Positions 11,766 through 24,377 of a DNA stretch of 64,000 bases are shown piece by piece. The notes below the pieces were generated by a model. It did no database searches. It had not been told where the DNA came from and saw only the letters and a program-made list of their open reading frames with translations. Source of the stretch: Abelmoschus esculentus (Eukaryota; Streptophyta; Magnoliopsida; Malvales; Malvaceae); contig JAUCBN010000042.1 in assembly GCA_035048815.1 (NCBI GenBank), positions 14,174,501 to 14,238,500 on the forward strand, written 5' to 3'. Each line of letters begins with the position of its first letter. Position 1 is the first letter of the stretch. Position numbers and translations under genes: made by a program.

Positions 11766-13082
11766 ATAAGAAATAACTCGATTTCTCCGATAGATCGAAG
11801 TAGAGAATAATATTTTGATGAGGTTAAAAATATTAATAAAAAATATAAATATATTTAAATTATATAAAATTAGTAATATAATACAATACTCTTTAAAGAA
11901 AAGAAAAGTTCGATTCTCTTTGAATTTTTATCTTTATCTCTTAAACTAATTCATAAACAGGGAATGAATGCATGACTTTTATATTAGAAGTGAAATCTTT
12001 TAATAATTTATATTAAAATTTTAAAAGTATTAATTATTAATAAAATATTAACTTAAATTATTAGTAAAACTATCTAAATTTAAGAAAAATTAAAAAAAAT
12101 ACAACTATCCCATTATCCTTAAGATATCATGTCCAAAATATTTAAATATACGTTATAGTTTTTATAGTTTTAAAGTGATTATAACATGGTATATATATTT
12201 ATATATTATTAACCTATTAATAATACATATATCTTATAGATAAAATTATTTAAATTTAAATCTTCTAAAATAAGTATTATTTATTTTTTTATTAAATTTT
12301 TATGCATTTTTTTATAAAATATATGAAGAAATAATAATAGCATTCTAAAAAGAAATTAGTACTAATTTAAAAGTAATTAATATTTTTAAAATCCACTCCT
12401 TATTTAAGTTTGCCTACTTTTAATTAAGTATAAATTAATATATACTTTTTTTTTCTGAAAATATTGTCTCTCGTTAGATTTGTACGTAGTTTAAAAAAAA
12501 TTATATAATAAAATTATTGTAAAGTAACTAAAATGATAAATTTATTTTTTAAAAAGTTAGAGTTTGTTTTATTGAAAAACTGAAAAAAGGGTAAAAAGAA
12601 ATATGTTTAATAAAAATTATTGAATTTTTTAAAAGGATAATTTAAATGGGACAATTTTAAAAACAAAAAATATATATTTTATGAGACAGAGAGAATACAA
12701 TTTTGATATCACAATTCATTTATGAGAATACTATAAAATAAATATTACTGTAATCACTGTAACTGATTAAAAAATAATAAACAAAAAATTAGGAAGATAA
12801 AAGGAAGGACGTGGCTTTGTAAATTTAAAATTTTTATAAAATATCTAATAATTAATCTCAATAAAAAATAAATAATTTTATTTTAAAAGATTTGAGTTTA
12901 ATTTTATATATATAATTTTTATATTATCAAATAATTAAGAATATATACGAATATATATTACCTTAAAATCATATAGACTATTCAAAAAATATATTAAGAG
13001 TTTATCCTCCTAAAAGTTTGAGTTATACTCCTAAAATTTTATAAATTTATCTCTTACATAAAATTATTTTGAGTCTGTCATT

Positions 13083-13627
13083 GTTAAGATTAGGGGTGTA
13101 AACGAGCCGAGTCGAGCTCGAGTAGTGCTAAGCTCGGCTCGACTCGTTAAGATTTTGAGTCGAGTTCGAGTTTGAGTAATTTTAAACGAGCTTAAAAAAC
13201 CTGAGCTCGGCTCGACTCGTTTAGAACTCGAGTCGAGTTTGAGCTTTTTTCGAGCCTAATCGAGCTAAGTATTAACTGATATTTGACCATGTTAGACTTG
13301 AGTAACTCTTATCTCTTATGTCTCATTTAAAGTCTAACGGAGAAAAAACTTTGATACACAAGTTGTGTAAACTCAAGCTTGTTAATTTTAGGTTCTAGTA
13401 TATTAAATTAGAGTGTAGGACCTATGTTTATGGTTTAGATTTTAGAGTTTTAAAGTATATTCATAATTTCGAGTAGCTCGTGAGTTTTTCGAGTCGAGTA
13501 TCATGTAACTCGGCTCGTCAAGAACTCGAGCCGAGTCTAATCGAATCGAGTTTTGACTGAGCTTTGATCGAGTCAAGCTCGAGTAGCTCGCGATCTGTCT
13601 CGTCTCATTTACAGCCCTATTCAGGAT
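13083..13627 (+). mobile_element. hAT-like MITE, family 2, copy 1
   Basis: The element is 13091-13619 (529 bp) with ends TAGGGGTGTAAACGAG and CTCATTTACAGCCCTA (imperfect inverted repeat). The interior is dense in GAGCCGAGTCGAG/CTCGAG words. The eight bases on each side (GTTAAGAT and TTCAGGAT) agree at five positions and may be a decayed TSD. A related element is nested at about 50217-50580. Confidence 0.65.
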
Positions 13628-13995
13628 ATCTAAAGGAGTGATCGACTCTCATAAAATTTTAAATTTTTTATATAGAATTATATTTTTATTAAAAAATTAT
13701 CTTTTTAAAATTTTATAAATTTATCCTCCTAACATAAAATAAAATTATGGTATCGTACAGTGAGAACCTTGCTACTTTGCCGCCCAAAAAAATGAGCGTA
13801 AAGCGTTGATTCCCCTGCTTTATTGGTGGTGGAATTCTATCCATGTCATTCGACTTTTCCTCCGTCATCATCGTGATGGCCGTCGTCGTGGAACCTTATA
13901 GTTTTGAATAATTACCAGCACACTTTCATTGATTACTCTTTTGTCAGTCAGTCACCTGACTCCAAGTTTCTCATAGCCTCATCATTTTAATTAAG

Positions 13996-14310
13996 GATGA
14001 TTATAAGATCGAGTCAAGTTAAGTAAAAAATTTTCGCGTTATTTAGGTTGATGAGTCATATTTTATAATTTGAATTTTATTTAAATTTTTTTGTTCGAGT
14101 CGAATTTAAGAAATTTGAATCAAGTTGAATCGAATCGAGTTTTCGAGTTCTTATAAATATTTAATTATAATTATTTATCATGTTATAATATAATTTAATT
14201 TTAATTTAAACGACTTTCTCTAATATATAAAATATGTATATATATTTCATATATAATAATATTTCTTTATATATCACAAATTATGATTCATTTCACAACT
14301 TACATATGCG
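13996..14310 (-). repeat. Truncated hAT-like MITE, family 1, reverse copy
   Basis: On the minus strand this matches the second half of the 7312-7796 element: the block ending in ACTCGAAAACTCG, the ATAATTATAATTAAATATTT block, and the GACTCATCAACCTAAAT-type end. One terminus is missing and no TSD is seen. Confidence 0.5.
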
Positions 14311-15162
14311 AAAGATTATTAGATTTCATTTTATTTTCATGTTCATTATACTATTTTTATCATTTTCACTGATGAAGTTAATATGGGTTATGGAGAAAAA
14401 AGTAATGACCATTTTTATTATAAAAAATACTTATATTTTTTTAAAAAATAATTTATTTTAAATTTATATATTTATATTTTATTCTCTTATCTTTAAATTT
14501 TGATTATGTTTTAGTTTAATTTTTATTAATGAATAACGTTATTTGATTGATGTATAAAAAATAACTAATAAAATAAAGAAAAAAGATAATTAATGAATTT
14601 AGTCTAAATAATAAATAATTTAATATTATTTAAATAAATTTTAAATTAAATATATAATACGAATATATCTAAATTAATCGAGAGAAAGCGGAGAAATTAA
14701 AAAAAAATTTAAAAGAAACAGCGTTAGGAAGATGGTTCACCAGATTTGGCGTGGGTCCGATTCAACGTGCCTAGCTGCAACCTTTTTCAACCGCGTCAAC
14801 CTGGTGGGTATCTATATCTATCAACACCCTTTTATTTACAGATATTCAACAAATGTATTAGCACGTTGAAAATAAGACTAATTATAAATATAAATTACAT
14901 TTGAATTTTCGGTGCATGAGAATTACCCCAATAGATTTATAAGTTTAAGTTTTAAAATTCTGGATTTTTAAATTAGAAATTTAATTTTATATATTTATAA
15001 TTTGAATCAAATAATTTTTTATTTTTTATATAATTTATGTATCTAAAATAACTCATAGTTAATTTGTTATTCCAATTTTAATAAAAACAAATTTTACATT
15101 GTGCTTAACGCGATATATTTACTCTGTTATATTATATATTCTTAAATATTATTTCAATTATA

Positions 15163-15267
15163 ACAGTTAAAGTGGTTAAATGAACGGTTGTTGTTTTTAG
15201 AGGTTACGGGTTCGAGTATCAGTAATATTAGCACAATGTTGAGCGATCAATGTTCAATGGTTGACAA
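15163..15267 (+). repeat. SINE-like repeat, family A, copy 3
   Basis: Well-preserved core: AAAGTGGTTAAATGAACGG (A-box-like) and AGAGGTTACGGGTTCGAGTA (B-box-like), then TTGAGCGATCAATGTTCAAT. The A-box/B-box spacing of about 35 bp suits a tRNA-derived Pol III promoter. Confidence 0.6.
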
Positions 15268-15790
15268 TAGGGGTGGACAAGATCGGGTACGCGACCAATT
15301 TGAATAGAATTGATCTCGATCATACTGGGTCTTAAATTTTAAGAAATAATCCCATTACTGGTGGGTACCGGTTTCAATATCGGGTACCCGATCAATTGGT
15401 TTATTCTTAAAAAATTTGAGTAATCGGAGAATTTTTTTTTCAACCACCAATAATAATGTTAAATAATAAAATTGAATATTGTAGACTTGAAAATTAAAGT
15501 CTTAAAACTAATCATACTCATAATATTCATACATAAAGAGAAAGTTTGATAATAAAAATAAACAAAAGAAAACCAATACCGGATATTTGGTATTGATCTC
15601 GGTTCTACTGGATACTCACAGAGTACCAAATCTAAAAAAATAAAATCTAGTCTCAATCCCAATTATGACCGTGAACTAAATTTTAGATTCAGTTCCGATT
15701 TCATCGAAACTCATACCAAATAAAAATCTACTGAATTTTATCGGGTCCGAAACCAAGACCGGATAATCGGGTATCGTCTCAATCCCAACT
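15268..15790 (+). mobile_element. hAT-like MITE, family 4, copy 1 (degenerate)
   Basis: Starts with TAGGGGTGGACAAGATCGGG and carries the family landmarks GGGTACCCGATCAATTGG and AATAATGTTAAATAATAAAA. Copies at 27363-27943 (with a clean TSD) and 50050-50869 define the family. The right end is degraded here, and the left end abuts the SINE-like copy. Confidence 0.55.
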
Positions 15791-16469
15791 TCCAAACCTT
15801 AATGAGAACCTTATCATTATTCAATTATTTCTTTGTATGAATTTTATATTTGTATGATTTATAATTAAAAAAACAAATTAAACATAATTACAAAATTTTA
15901 GGTGAAAAATATAAATTTAAAACAAACTTTTAAAATTATAGAATTGTTTAAATAATCGATATTTTATTTATTTTTCTTTTTTTTGTAAGTAGCTTTTAAT
16001 TTTTTTATTTTTTATTATTATTATAACACATATCACATTCGGATTGATCCAAATAAATCTTTAACGTAAACATATCACTAAAGACAAGCAAGATATAATG
16101 ATAGTGCATGAGGTTAGCATCGTGAAAATTCTAAATTAAAAAATTCAGATTTAAATAATTTTTATACGTAAATACATATTATCAAAAGGTTAATTTTTTA
16201 AATATTATTTTATAATTATTTTAAAACTATTAAAAATTAATGAATCGTTATATATTTTAATATATATAATTAAATTCAAAAGATATCGATTCAATTAAAT
16301 TAAAAATTAATATTATGGTCTGTAGAATTAATGTTTTGATATAATAATTGAAAAATAGTTTTAGACTAATTTGAAAAGATTTTAAAAATGGTTCTTATGT
16401 CCAAACTACTTGAAAATATATTTAAAATATTTTTGAGTGATTTTAAATATGTTTTAAATGATTAAAAAA

Positions 16470-17410
16470 AATCAAATAAGTGTTTTTATGTCAGGTGTTT
16501 CGATACACCCTTAAGGTGTTTCGATACCTGTTCCCCAATACCATGGTTTCAAAGGCAAAACCACGGTGGTATCGATACTGGTATCGATACCTTTTTGCCA
16601 CTGTGATGCTATGTTTCGAACCCTGTTTCGAAACACCCCCCAACGGTCAAAACGATTTTATGAAAACCCCAATAGCTAGGAGCGGTATCGATACTGGTAT
16701 CGATACCTGTTCATAAATGCAAGTCAACGGCTCTTTCTCAAAGCAGCTGTTTCGAAACAACCTTTACCTGTTTCGATACCACCTGCACCAGAAGAGGAAA
16801 TAAGCCTTGTAATCAGCTCCAAACGGCTCCAAACTAATCCCAACGGTCACCAACGACTAGAAGCTCATTTGGGATGATAAAAGGAAGCCTCAAGCATCAA
16901 GAGAAGACTAATGCTTCATTGTAAACAACAATATGATCAAAGATTTGTCTTAGTGCTTAAATTCCTATTTTTTTGGGCAGACAAACACTTGTGAGCTTAA
17001 TTGTTATATGTGCTCAAGTGTAATTAGGAATTGGGTGAGTGCTTAGATTGCAAACATTAGCCTTATTAGAAGGATTAAACAAGTTTGCTAAGTTTTCTCT
17101 TTGTTGAGTGAATTCCTAAAGTTCGGATTGTGAACTTTGGATGCTAGATTTGGGTTTGAGTCTAGGATTGTAAGGTTATCCCTTTGGCCTCAAAAGGTTG
17201 AAAGTCTTAGTGAATTTGGAAAATCCTTAGTGGGAAGCTAAGGTAGTGGATGTAGGCGAGGCCGAACCATTATAAATCCTTGTGTCATTGTCTATATTTT
17301 TGCTTCCACACATATCCACCCAAATTGGCCAATTCTCCATCACTTGGCAAGTAAATTCGGTTGTGCATCGAGCCACTCCAAGCCTAACTGGTCGATCTTA
17401 TCACCGAATT
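16470..17410 (+). mobile_element. LTR-type retroelement remnant with palindrome cluster
   Basis: From about 16470 the base composition changes sharply from AT-rich to near even. The first 300 bp carry ten decamers close to GTWTCGAWAC. The later part (16920-17400) reads like a plant copia-type LTR or leader: GTGAGTGCTTAGATTG, CTTAGTGGGAAGCTAAGG, and TGGATGTAGGCGAGGCCGAACC before TCCTTGTGTCATTG. No gag-pol frame or second LTR is seen, so this is a solo or truncated remnant. Exact ends are uncertain. Confidence 0.5.
16495..16775. repeat. Cluster of self-complementary GTWTCGAWAC decamers (first site)
   Basis: About ten decamers of the type GTTTCGATAC, GTATCGATAC or GTTTCGAAAC in 280 bp, including two identical 24-bp double units (16568-16591, 16684-16707). 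The spacer sequence is unlike that at 54561-54845 except for short words. Confidence 0.85.
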
Positions 17411-17749
17411 GTCCTTATAAATATTTTTAAAAGAAAAAATTAAAAAAATATTTTTTTTAATGAATTTAAATTCGAGACCTAAAAAAAAATAAAAACAAAC
17501 AATATTAACCATTAACCATAAACGCTTACTCGTGTAATAAAAATCATTAATACTACTAATAAAGACGCAATGAAGTCAGAAGCCGTAGTCTCCACGCACA
17601 CAAAAGACGCGTCGTTTGCAAGCAGATTCTCTGTACTAAAATGGCGACAGGAAAGGAAATGTTCCCAAAAAATAAATTTTATTAAATATTATTCGGCGAA
17701 GGCCGAAAAGAAGCCCGGTCCCCCCACCCCTAAGGCATCTCGAATCCAA

Positions 17750-17756
17750 TATAAAG
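17750..17756 (+). promoter_or_regulatory. Putative TATA box of the spermidine synthase gene
   Basis: TATAAAG directly follows a CCAAT motif (CCAATATAAAG), about 180 bp upstream of the ATG at 17932. It would set a transcription start near 17780-17790. The segment 17844-17923 could be a 5' UTR intron (GATTAG then GTATTATC, ending in ATATAG). Inferred from sequence only. Confidence 0.45.
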
Positions 17757-17931
17757 CAAGACCAACGACCGAGATCGTGTGGTCTCTTTCAGTAATCAAT
17801 CAGTAGTAGCCAAACCAAAGAGATTTTCTTCTCTCTCGATTAGGTATTATCTGTTTCGTGTTTATGTCATTTTATTTTGTTTTCCTTTGGGGGTTTTATT
17901 TCATTTTTGTTTTCCATATATAGGTGTTTCA

Positions 17932-20900
17932 ATGGCAGAAGAGAGCGGCGCTACTGTAAGTTGCTCGGATTTACCTGTTAAGAGGCCCAGAGAAGAAGAA
18001 GAAAACGGGGTCTCTTCTGTTGCCATGGAAATGGAAGGCGATAACAATAAAGCTAATGGGATTTCCTCTGTTATCCCTGGATGGTTCTCTGAAATCAGCC
18101 CAATGTGGCCCGGTACGTTTTCTTGACTCTGTTCTTTCATTTTGGTTCACGTATGTATGTTTTAAACTTTTGTGGTGCTTCTTTGATTGTGTAATATAAC
18201 TCTGATTTTGAATTCATGGGGTGGCTTGTTTTCGACTTGTTTATCATTGTGTTCTGCTTCGCCTGTGATGCTTGTTTTCGAAATCTTTACCCCTCTTTTT
18301 GTTTGTTGTTTCTGATGTTTGTTCTTAGCTTGTTGTTTTCTTTGCAAATGAAAAAGGTTCTCTAATGGTTCCATATTGAGGGTTTGAATGTCTGCCACTC
18401 GTGCAACTTGGTTCTGCTTGTTTAGTAGGGTTTTTATTTGTTCTTTAGAATTAAATCTAAACCGTGAACGATACATATGAAAATAAGGAGAAAAAAAAAC
18501 TTCATTTTTTTGTATGACCATTAAGTAATAACTAGTTAAACAGCCATAACAATCGTTTAAAGGACTCTTGAGCCTTGTTAGTAATAAACAACTGCTGATG
18601 CTTATATTCAGTTACTTCTTGGTCACTTGTTTTTATACAATTCCTTTAATATGACGTCTTAGGTACGTATTTAGCTGTCGTTTGGTTGAGTGTCAGGAGT
18701 TTGTGCTTTGTTGACATCCCTGAGTGCATACTGCTTGAAGTTTAATTGGTTTTGGGATTAATTAGGCCTTAATAGATACACCGTTCCCATCCTAGTTGCA
18801 TGTTGTCACTTGTGTTTTTCTTAATTGCAAATGTGTATTATTCATTTTTTGTATGAACATTAAGTAATAACTAGTTAAACTCCCATAGGCCATAACAATC
18901 GTTTAAAGGACTCTTGAGCCTTGTTAGTAATAAACAACTGCTGATGCTTATGTTCAGTTACTTCTTGGCACTTGTTTTTATACAATTCCTTTAATATGAC
19001 GTCTTAGGTACGTATTTAGCTGTCGTTTGATCGAGTGTCAGGAGTTTGTGCTTTGTTGACATCCCTGAGTGCATACTGCTTGAAGTTTAATTGGTTTTGG
19101 GATTAATTAGGCCTTAATAGATACACCGTTCCCATCCTAGTTACATGTTGTCACTTATGTGTTTTTCTTAATTGCAAATGTGTATTATTAATTTATTAGT
19201 TTAATTGTGAGGTTGAGTTTAATCCATTACTGCCCATCTTGGGTTTATGGGTTCTTTCTCTAGTAGTTACTGTGGAAATTGTGGAGTGTGGGTCTGTTTA
19301 GTGAGCATGGGGGTTCCTATGAGTTTTTCATGGGGTTCAATCCTATTTAATGATACTAACTTTTTATTTATTATTTGAGTTGAAAAAAATATTTAATGGC
19401 TCTTTTTTTTGTACAAAATATGCAGGAGAGGCACATTCCTTAAAGGTTGAAAAGATCTTATTTGAAGGGAAGTCTGACTACCAGAATGTTATGGTCTTTC
19501 AGGTATTCCTTGAACTTTGGAGAATATTAATTTTCTTTTTCACTGTTTGGCTTCGTTAGGATTTTTATGTTTTAAACATGGTATTTTCTGCAGTCATCAA
19601 CATATGGCAAGGTTCTTGTTTTGGATGGCGTGATTCAGCTCACAGAGAGAGATGAATGTGCTTATCAAGAAATGATCACTCACCTTCCGCTTTGCTCCAT
19701 TCCAAATCCTAAGAAGGTATTTAAGCTACTATGTTACTGTAATGTTGTACACAACTAACATCCTTAGATATAAAAGTCAGTGTTTATCTGCTTTGATTAT
19801 GATGAGTTTTTTAATATCCTATTTGCATGCCCAGTAAACATTTGAAGCTAATTCCTAGCCATAAGTTTAATGTATGGGCTGTATGGTATTATTGAGATCC
19901 ATTGGAAATGGTTTCATTTATTGTTTTGTCTCGATTTTTTACTGTTGTTAATTTTATTAAATCTTGATGAATTTTGCCTTCTCCTATTTTCTTTTAAGTC
20001 TACAGAAGTTTTGCATATTCTTTTTTTCTTCCAACACTTTTCCTTGAGGGGATCTCCCTTACCTGAAGGACTTTACTAGCAATGAACTATTTTTTTTTCA
20101 GTAGATTTGGATAGAAGTTGGACATGCTTTACATATAATCTGTATTTTTCATTTAATGTGTCTTCCCTTAGGAGCTTGCTTTTGGCAGCATTGTACCTAA
20201 GGTCACATTATTTGACAGTCACCTGTTCTCTTCTTTAATTTTCCCTATGCTGTTTCTTTCACCAGGTTTTGGTTATTGGCGGTGGTGATGGTGGAGTTCT
20301 CCGTGAAGTTTCTCGTCACTCTTCTGTCGAGCAGATTGACATCTGTGAAATTGACAAAATGGTTGTTGATGTTAGTAATCTCTTTCTTGCCTTCCAAACA
20401 TTCATGATTCACTATTAGTTGTAATTGATTTTAGTATACCACCTGGCTAGCAACTTCCAACCATCCTTTTGTGAAACTTGGTCTAATAACAATATGCATT
20501 TTTGTTTGTGCTAGGTTTCTAAACAATTTTTCCCTGATGTAGCTGTTGGATATGATGATCCCCGTGTGAAACTTCATATTGGTGATGGTATGGTGAACTT
20601 AGTTTGTTGATGTTTGTATACTCTATTACACGCTATCAATCGTTAATGCCATTTTGTATTTCAGGAGTTGCATTTTTGAAGGCTGTTCCAGCAGGTACTT
20701 ATGATGCAGTTATAGTGGATTCTTCTGATCCTATAGGTAGGTAATTGTTTTGGTGGAAATTTTTATTTGTTTTTGTTTTTTCTGATTGATTTACAATCCT
20801 TAATATTTGAAAATTGGACCATTGTTTGACATCTCAGGTCCTGCACAAGAACTCTTTGAGAAACCCTTTTTCGAGTCTGTGGCAAAGGCTCTTCGTCCAG

Positions 20901-21562
20901 GTGGAGTCGTCTGTACTCAGGCAGAAAGTATCTGGCTACATATGCACATAATCGAAGATATTGTAGCAAACTGCCGCCAAATCTTCAAAGGTTCTGTTAA
21001 CTATGCATGGACTACTGTTCCTACATACCCAAGGTACTAATGACCTTCGCCTTGTGACAAACTGCTCCTTTTCTTCTTTTTTCGTTTTCGTTTTACCCCA
21101 ATATTTTCTGTGTTAATTTATGTTAGTACCTTTACTATTTAAAAATGGGTTCATCTTTATATGCTACTGGTCATCATGTGATGCCACTCCTTTGTATTTT
21201 CATCACTTCTGTTTACTGTTATACATGTTGTCGAAAGCTGCTTGCCTGCTTTACCACTGAGCTCTTTCTTTTGTAACAGTGGTGTGATCGGATTCATGGT
21301 TTGCTCAACTGAGGGTCCTCCTGTTGACTTCAAGCATCCAGTGAATCCCATCGACAGAGATGATGTCTGCAGCAAATCAGACCGACCTCTAAAGTTTTAC
21401 AACTCCGAGGTGCACATTTGCTCCACTCTTAATCCCTTTGTACTCGAGTTGAAACAATTTGGGAGTCGCCCTTATCATTTTGCTTGTTTTCAATTGCAGA
21501 TTCATTCGGCTGCGTTCTGTTTACCATCCTTTGCCAAGAAGGTGATTGAATCAAAACCTTAG
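17932..21562 (+). CDS. SPDS1: Spermidine synthase (9 exons, 339 aa)
   Basis: Transfers an aminopropyl group from decarboxylated S-adenosylmethionine to putrescine, making spermidine in the polyamine pathway. Coding exons: 17932-18112, 19426-19502, 19594-19716, 20266-20370, 20515-20587, 20665-20736, 20838-21033, 21280-21409, 21500-21562; total 339 aa, the usual plant length. The plant-type N-terminal extension ([10 protein letters not shown]…) is followed by [20 protein letters not shown]. Landmarks are [30 protein letters not shown] (nucleotide-binding loop, about residues 128-145), the acidic ICEID, and [19 protein letters not shown] with the catalytic-loop Asp. No break is seen. Intron 1 (1313 bp) holds a 340-bp tandem duplication. 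Spermine synthase is less likely, because the glycine-rich and DSSDP regions follow the SPDS pattern. Confidence 0.95.
18501..19189 (+). repeat. Tandem duplication of about 340 bp in SPDS intron 1
   Basis: Two head-to-tail copies, 18501-18840 and 18841-19189, both starting TTCATTTTTT and then GTATGA. They share long identical stretches (for example AATATGACGTCTTAGGTACG and GGCCTTAATAGATACACCGT) with a few substitutions and small indels. The offset drifts from 339 to 347 bp. It does not touch exon sequence. Confidence 0.95.
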
Positions 21563-22070
21563 TTTGCTTGATGAAGTAGTGTCGTGTTTGAGCTTTGTTT
21601 TGTAAGTTTAGTTAATGCACTTTTTATGTCTGAGTTCGGGATAGAGAATTTGTGGTGGATGAGTCCTATGGCTATACAGACCACAAGGGATCTTTCTCTA
21701 TATCCTGTCATCTGCTAAACCAGATTCAGACAGCTGCGACACCAGAAGGCAGAATGCTTACTTCTGGTACTCGCATGATGAATTAAAAAAAAAAAGAATA
21801 TGTAATTGATAAAAATGATAATGAACTCATGAACTAGAGCTTTATTATTTTTTTTTAACGATTTCTATTTAGTGAAGAGGATGGAAAATTTTAATTCTAA
21901 TCAATTTTAAACCCACAATATAAAAAAAATGATATTAATCGAGAATTTTAACTACTGGATTACATAAATATGTGTACATATCATACACACTTGTAAACAA
22001 TGCTTACAAGAAATGAGCTGGAAATTATATTACCATTTATTAGTAATAATGTGATAAACATTTCAAAGCT
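21563..22070. other. SPDS 3' flank
   Basis: Holds the spermidine synthase 3' UTR (T-rich, to about 21800) and then AT-rich spacer up to the tRNA gene. No other gene is visible. Confidence 0.6.
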
Positions 22071-22110
22071 GTTGAGATGGCCGAGTTGGTCTAAGGCGCC
22101 AGATTAAGGT

Positions 22111-22143
<33 letters not shown>

Positions 22144-22150
22144 TCTCAAC
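22071..22150 (+). tRNA. tRNA-Leu (anticodon AAG)
   Basis: Eighty nucleotides fold as a class II tRNA. The acceptor arm pairs GTTGAGA with TCTCAAC. The D-arm carries the A-box (TGGCCGAGTTGGTCTAAGG). The anticodon stem CCAGA/TCTGG encloses loop TTAAGGT, with AAG at 22106-22108. A leucine-type variable arm follows (TCCGAAAGGGC). The T-arm is GTGGG-TTCAAAT-CCCAC (B-box). No intron and no encoded CCA. T-rich sequence downstream suits Pol III termination. It reads CUU/CUC leucine codons. Confidence 0.95.
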
Positions 22151-23425
22151 ATATATATTTTTATTTTTGAATATTTGACATGCAGGTTTGTTTCTGAAGT
22201 TTTCATAGAGTTTCGTGTTCTTTGGCTACTGTTTCTCTTTCTAGTTTCATTTCTTAACTTTCTTTATTGTTTTATTTTAAACATGTAATAGTTTTTATAC
22301 GAAGTTTTACTCATTTTCTAAACTGGTTATGTTTTCAATACACGTGGAGTAAAAATATAACAAACTGACTGGAAAGCAAATGGTGGAGGAGGACTGCAAT
22401 TTTATCACTACACTAAATCAACACTTTTTGTTTATCTTGAGGATTTGACTAAAGTCATACAGATTAACTAATTTAGAAGTCTAGTCACGTAACATTCAAC
22501 ATAAACAATTGTTGGTTAAAAGTTTAATTATTTTAAAACCTTCGTTCGGACGCATAAATAAATAGAAAAATGTTCGTTTGGACGCGTAAATAAATAAAAA
22601 AAAATTTATTTAAAGTCAATATATTGTTATTTAGGATTATTGTGACCGGTGAACGAGTATTAGCTATATTACCGTTGTACTTTTATCTTCAACGAATGGC
22701 CCAGCATTCAATGCGGGTCGAAGCATATGGTTGCCTGGCTGGTTGAATGTTGTTAATGAAAATAGTAATTCATTATTCTTAACAATAGGTCCCGGAGACT
22801 TCTTGGTTCATCATGCTATTGTTCTAGGTTTACATATAAATAAAAAATTCAATTTAAATTGATTCGATTATGATCTTATTTTAAAAAAATCATTTATCCC
22901 AGTTCATTCGGACCGACACATGCACTTCATCATTAATAATGATCGATTCCTATTAAGAAAAACGTGTTTGAACATTTTTTTGATAAATGTTACTGAATTT
23001 CTATTAAATCCATAGAAAATTATAATTATAACGTAATTAAGAAACAAAATAATTGGATGTGAGAATTCTCGTTGTCAGAATGTTAAGTTAAAATAATTTT
23101 ATATTACGACAATTTTGAAAAAAAAAATTTGGGTTTTGTAATGTTATTTGACTTTTGGAACAAAAGATTACCAACAATAAATGAGGGACTATTTAATAAA
23201 CTAATTATATATTTTTATATATAATATAGTGAATTAGATAATAATATACCATTGAAAATAAGTATAAAAATATTTTTATTATTTTTTTATAAAACGCTAT
23301 CTTTTGATTTATTTACGGTTTATATTGTATTAGAATATAATACTACAAGTATCCCTAAAATATAAAAGACAATGATAAATTATGAAACTAATTAAAAATA
23401 TATAGGGAGAAAAAAATTATAACAC

Positions 23426-24022
23426 TTAGGGCTAATTTGGCATTGCTTATAAAAAGTGCAGTTGAAAAAGTGATTTTAAAAAATTAAGTAATGTTTGTCA
23501 TTGATGTCAAAAAGTGATTTTGAAAAGATAAAATGTCTATTTTAGACATAATATTGTAAGGTATTAAAAGAAATTTAATTTTAATTAATTTAAAAATTAA
23601 TGAACTTAAATTATATTTAAATTTTTTTAATTTTTATTAATGTTATGATTATTAAAAAATAAATTTAAATTATAATATTTTTTAAAATTTAATTTAAAAA
23701 TATATACATATTTTAGATTATATATGAATATAACAATTATAAATTAATAATAAATTTAAAATAAATTAATTTTATTCTAAATATAAAATATTATAAAAAA
23801 TATATTATTTTATAATTATATATGTATAAATATTATTTTAACAAATATATTATAAGGATAAATAAGTAATTTTATTTTTAAACTAGCTTATCCAACTCAA
23901 AAGCCAAAAATTTTAGCTTTTGAGTTTGGGTGAAAAAGCTGATTTAAAAAGCAACCAAAAACAACCTAAATCCGTCAGTAAGTGCTTATGATTGCTTAAA
24001 AGCAACCACAAACGGACCCTTA
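23426..24022 (+). mobile_element. PIF/Harbinger-like MITE with TTA TSD
   Basis: The element 23429-24019 (591 bp) begins GGGCTAATTTGGCATTGCTT and ends AGCAACCACAAACGGACCC, an imperfect inverted repeat. Direct TTA repeats flank it at 23426-23428 and 24020-24022. A 3-bp TTA duplication with GGG…CCC ends is the PIF/Harbinger pattern. Internal halves also echo each other (GTGATTTTAAAA… and GCTGATTTAAAAAGCAACC). Confidence 0.7.
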
Positions 24023-24377
24023 ATCATCTAGGATTAAATTATTTTTTATTTTAAACTTAAACATAATTTGTTTTTTACAATATCAAACATGACTTAAAAT
24101 TAAATTAAAAATAATTTTATAAAGTAAAATTAAATCAAAATCCGTTAAGTTCGGAATAAATAACCTCTAAAAAATTATTAGGTGCATCTTATTTATCACG
24201 TTATCTGTTGTCTCAATTGTCTCAACCAATTAAAATTATCCATCTCAATTTTTTTTTAAAGTGAATTATCATATATTTCTTACTCGTAATTAATAGGACG
24301 GTAGTTATTAGATAATTATTAAAAGATAAATGGTCCTAATTATTTAGACCATAAATGATATGACGAATAAGGTTCAC

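Larger units (their letters stand above)
10856..17749. other. Large repeat-rich intergenic region
   Basis: Apart from the PRP31 5' UTR and promoter (10856 to about 11050) no gene is seen. It contains MITEs at 11114-11634, 13091-13619, about 13996-14310 and 15268-15790, SINE-like copies near 11645 and 15163, and an LTR-type remnant at about 16470-17410. Regions 11800-13060, 14310-15160 and 15800-16460 are very AT-rich with no recognisable structure. Confidence 0.6.

Noticed and set aside
16495..16775. Regular short repeats as a possible CRISPR-like array
   Set aside because: Units are 10-bp palindromes with irregular spacing inside an LTR-type remnant of a plant genome. There are no uniform spacers or cas genes.
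17570..17806. 78-codon frame upstream of spermidine synthase as a gene or regulatory uORF
   Set aside because: It spans the likely promoter with CCAAT and TATA boxes at 17746-17756, so most of it is not transcribed. No family is recognised.
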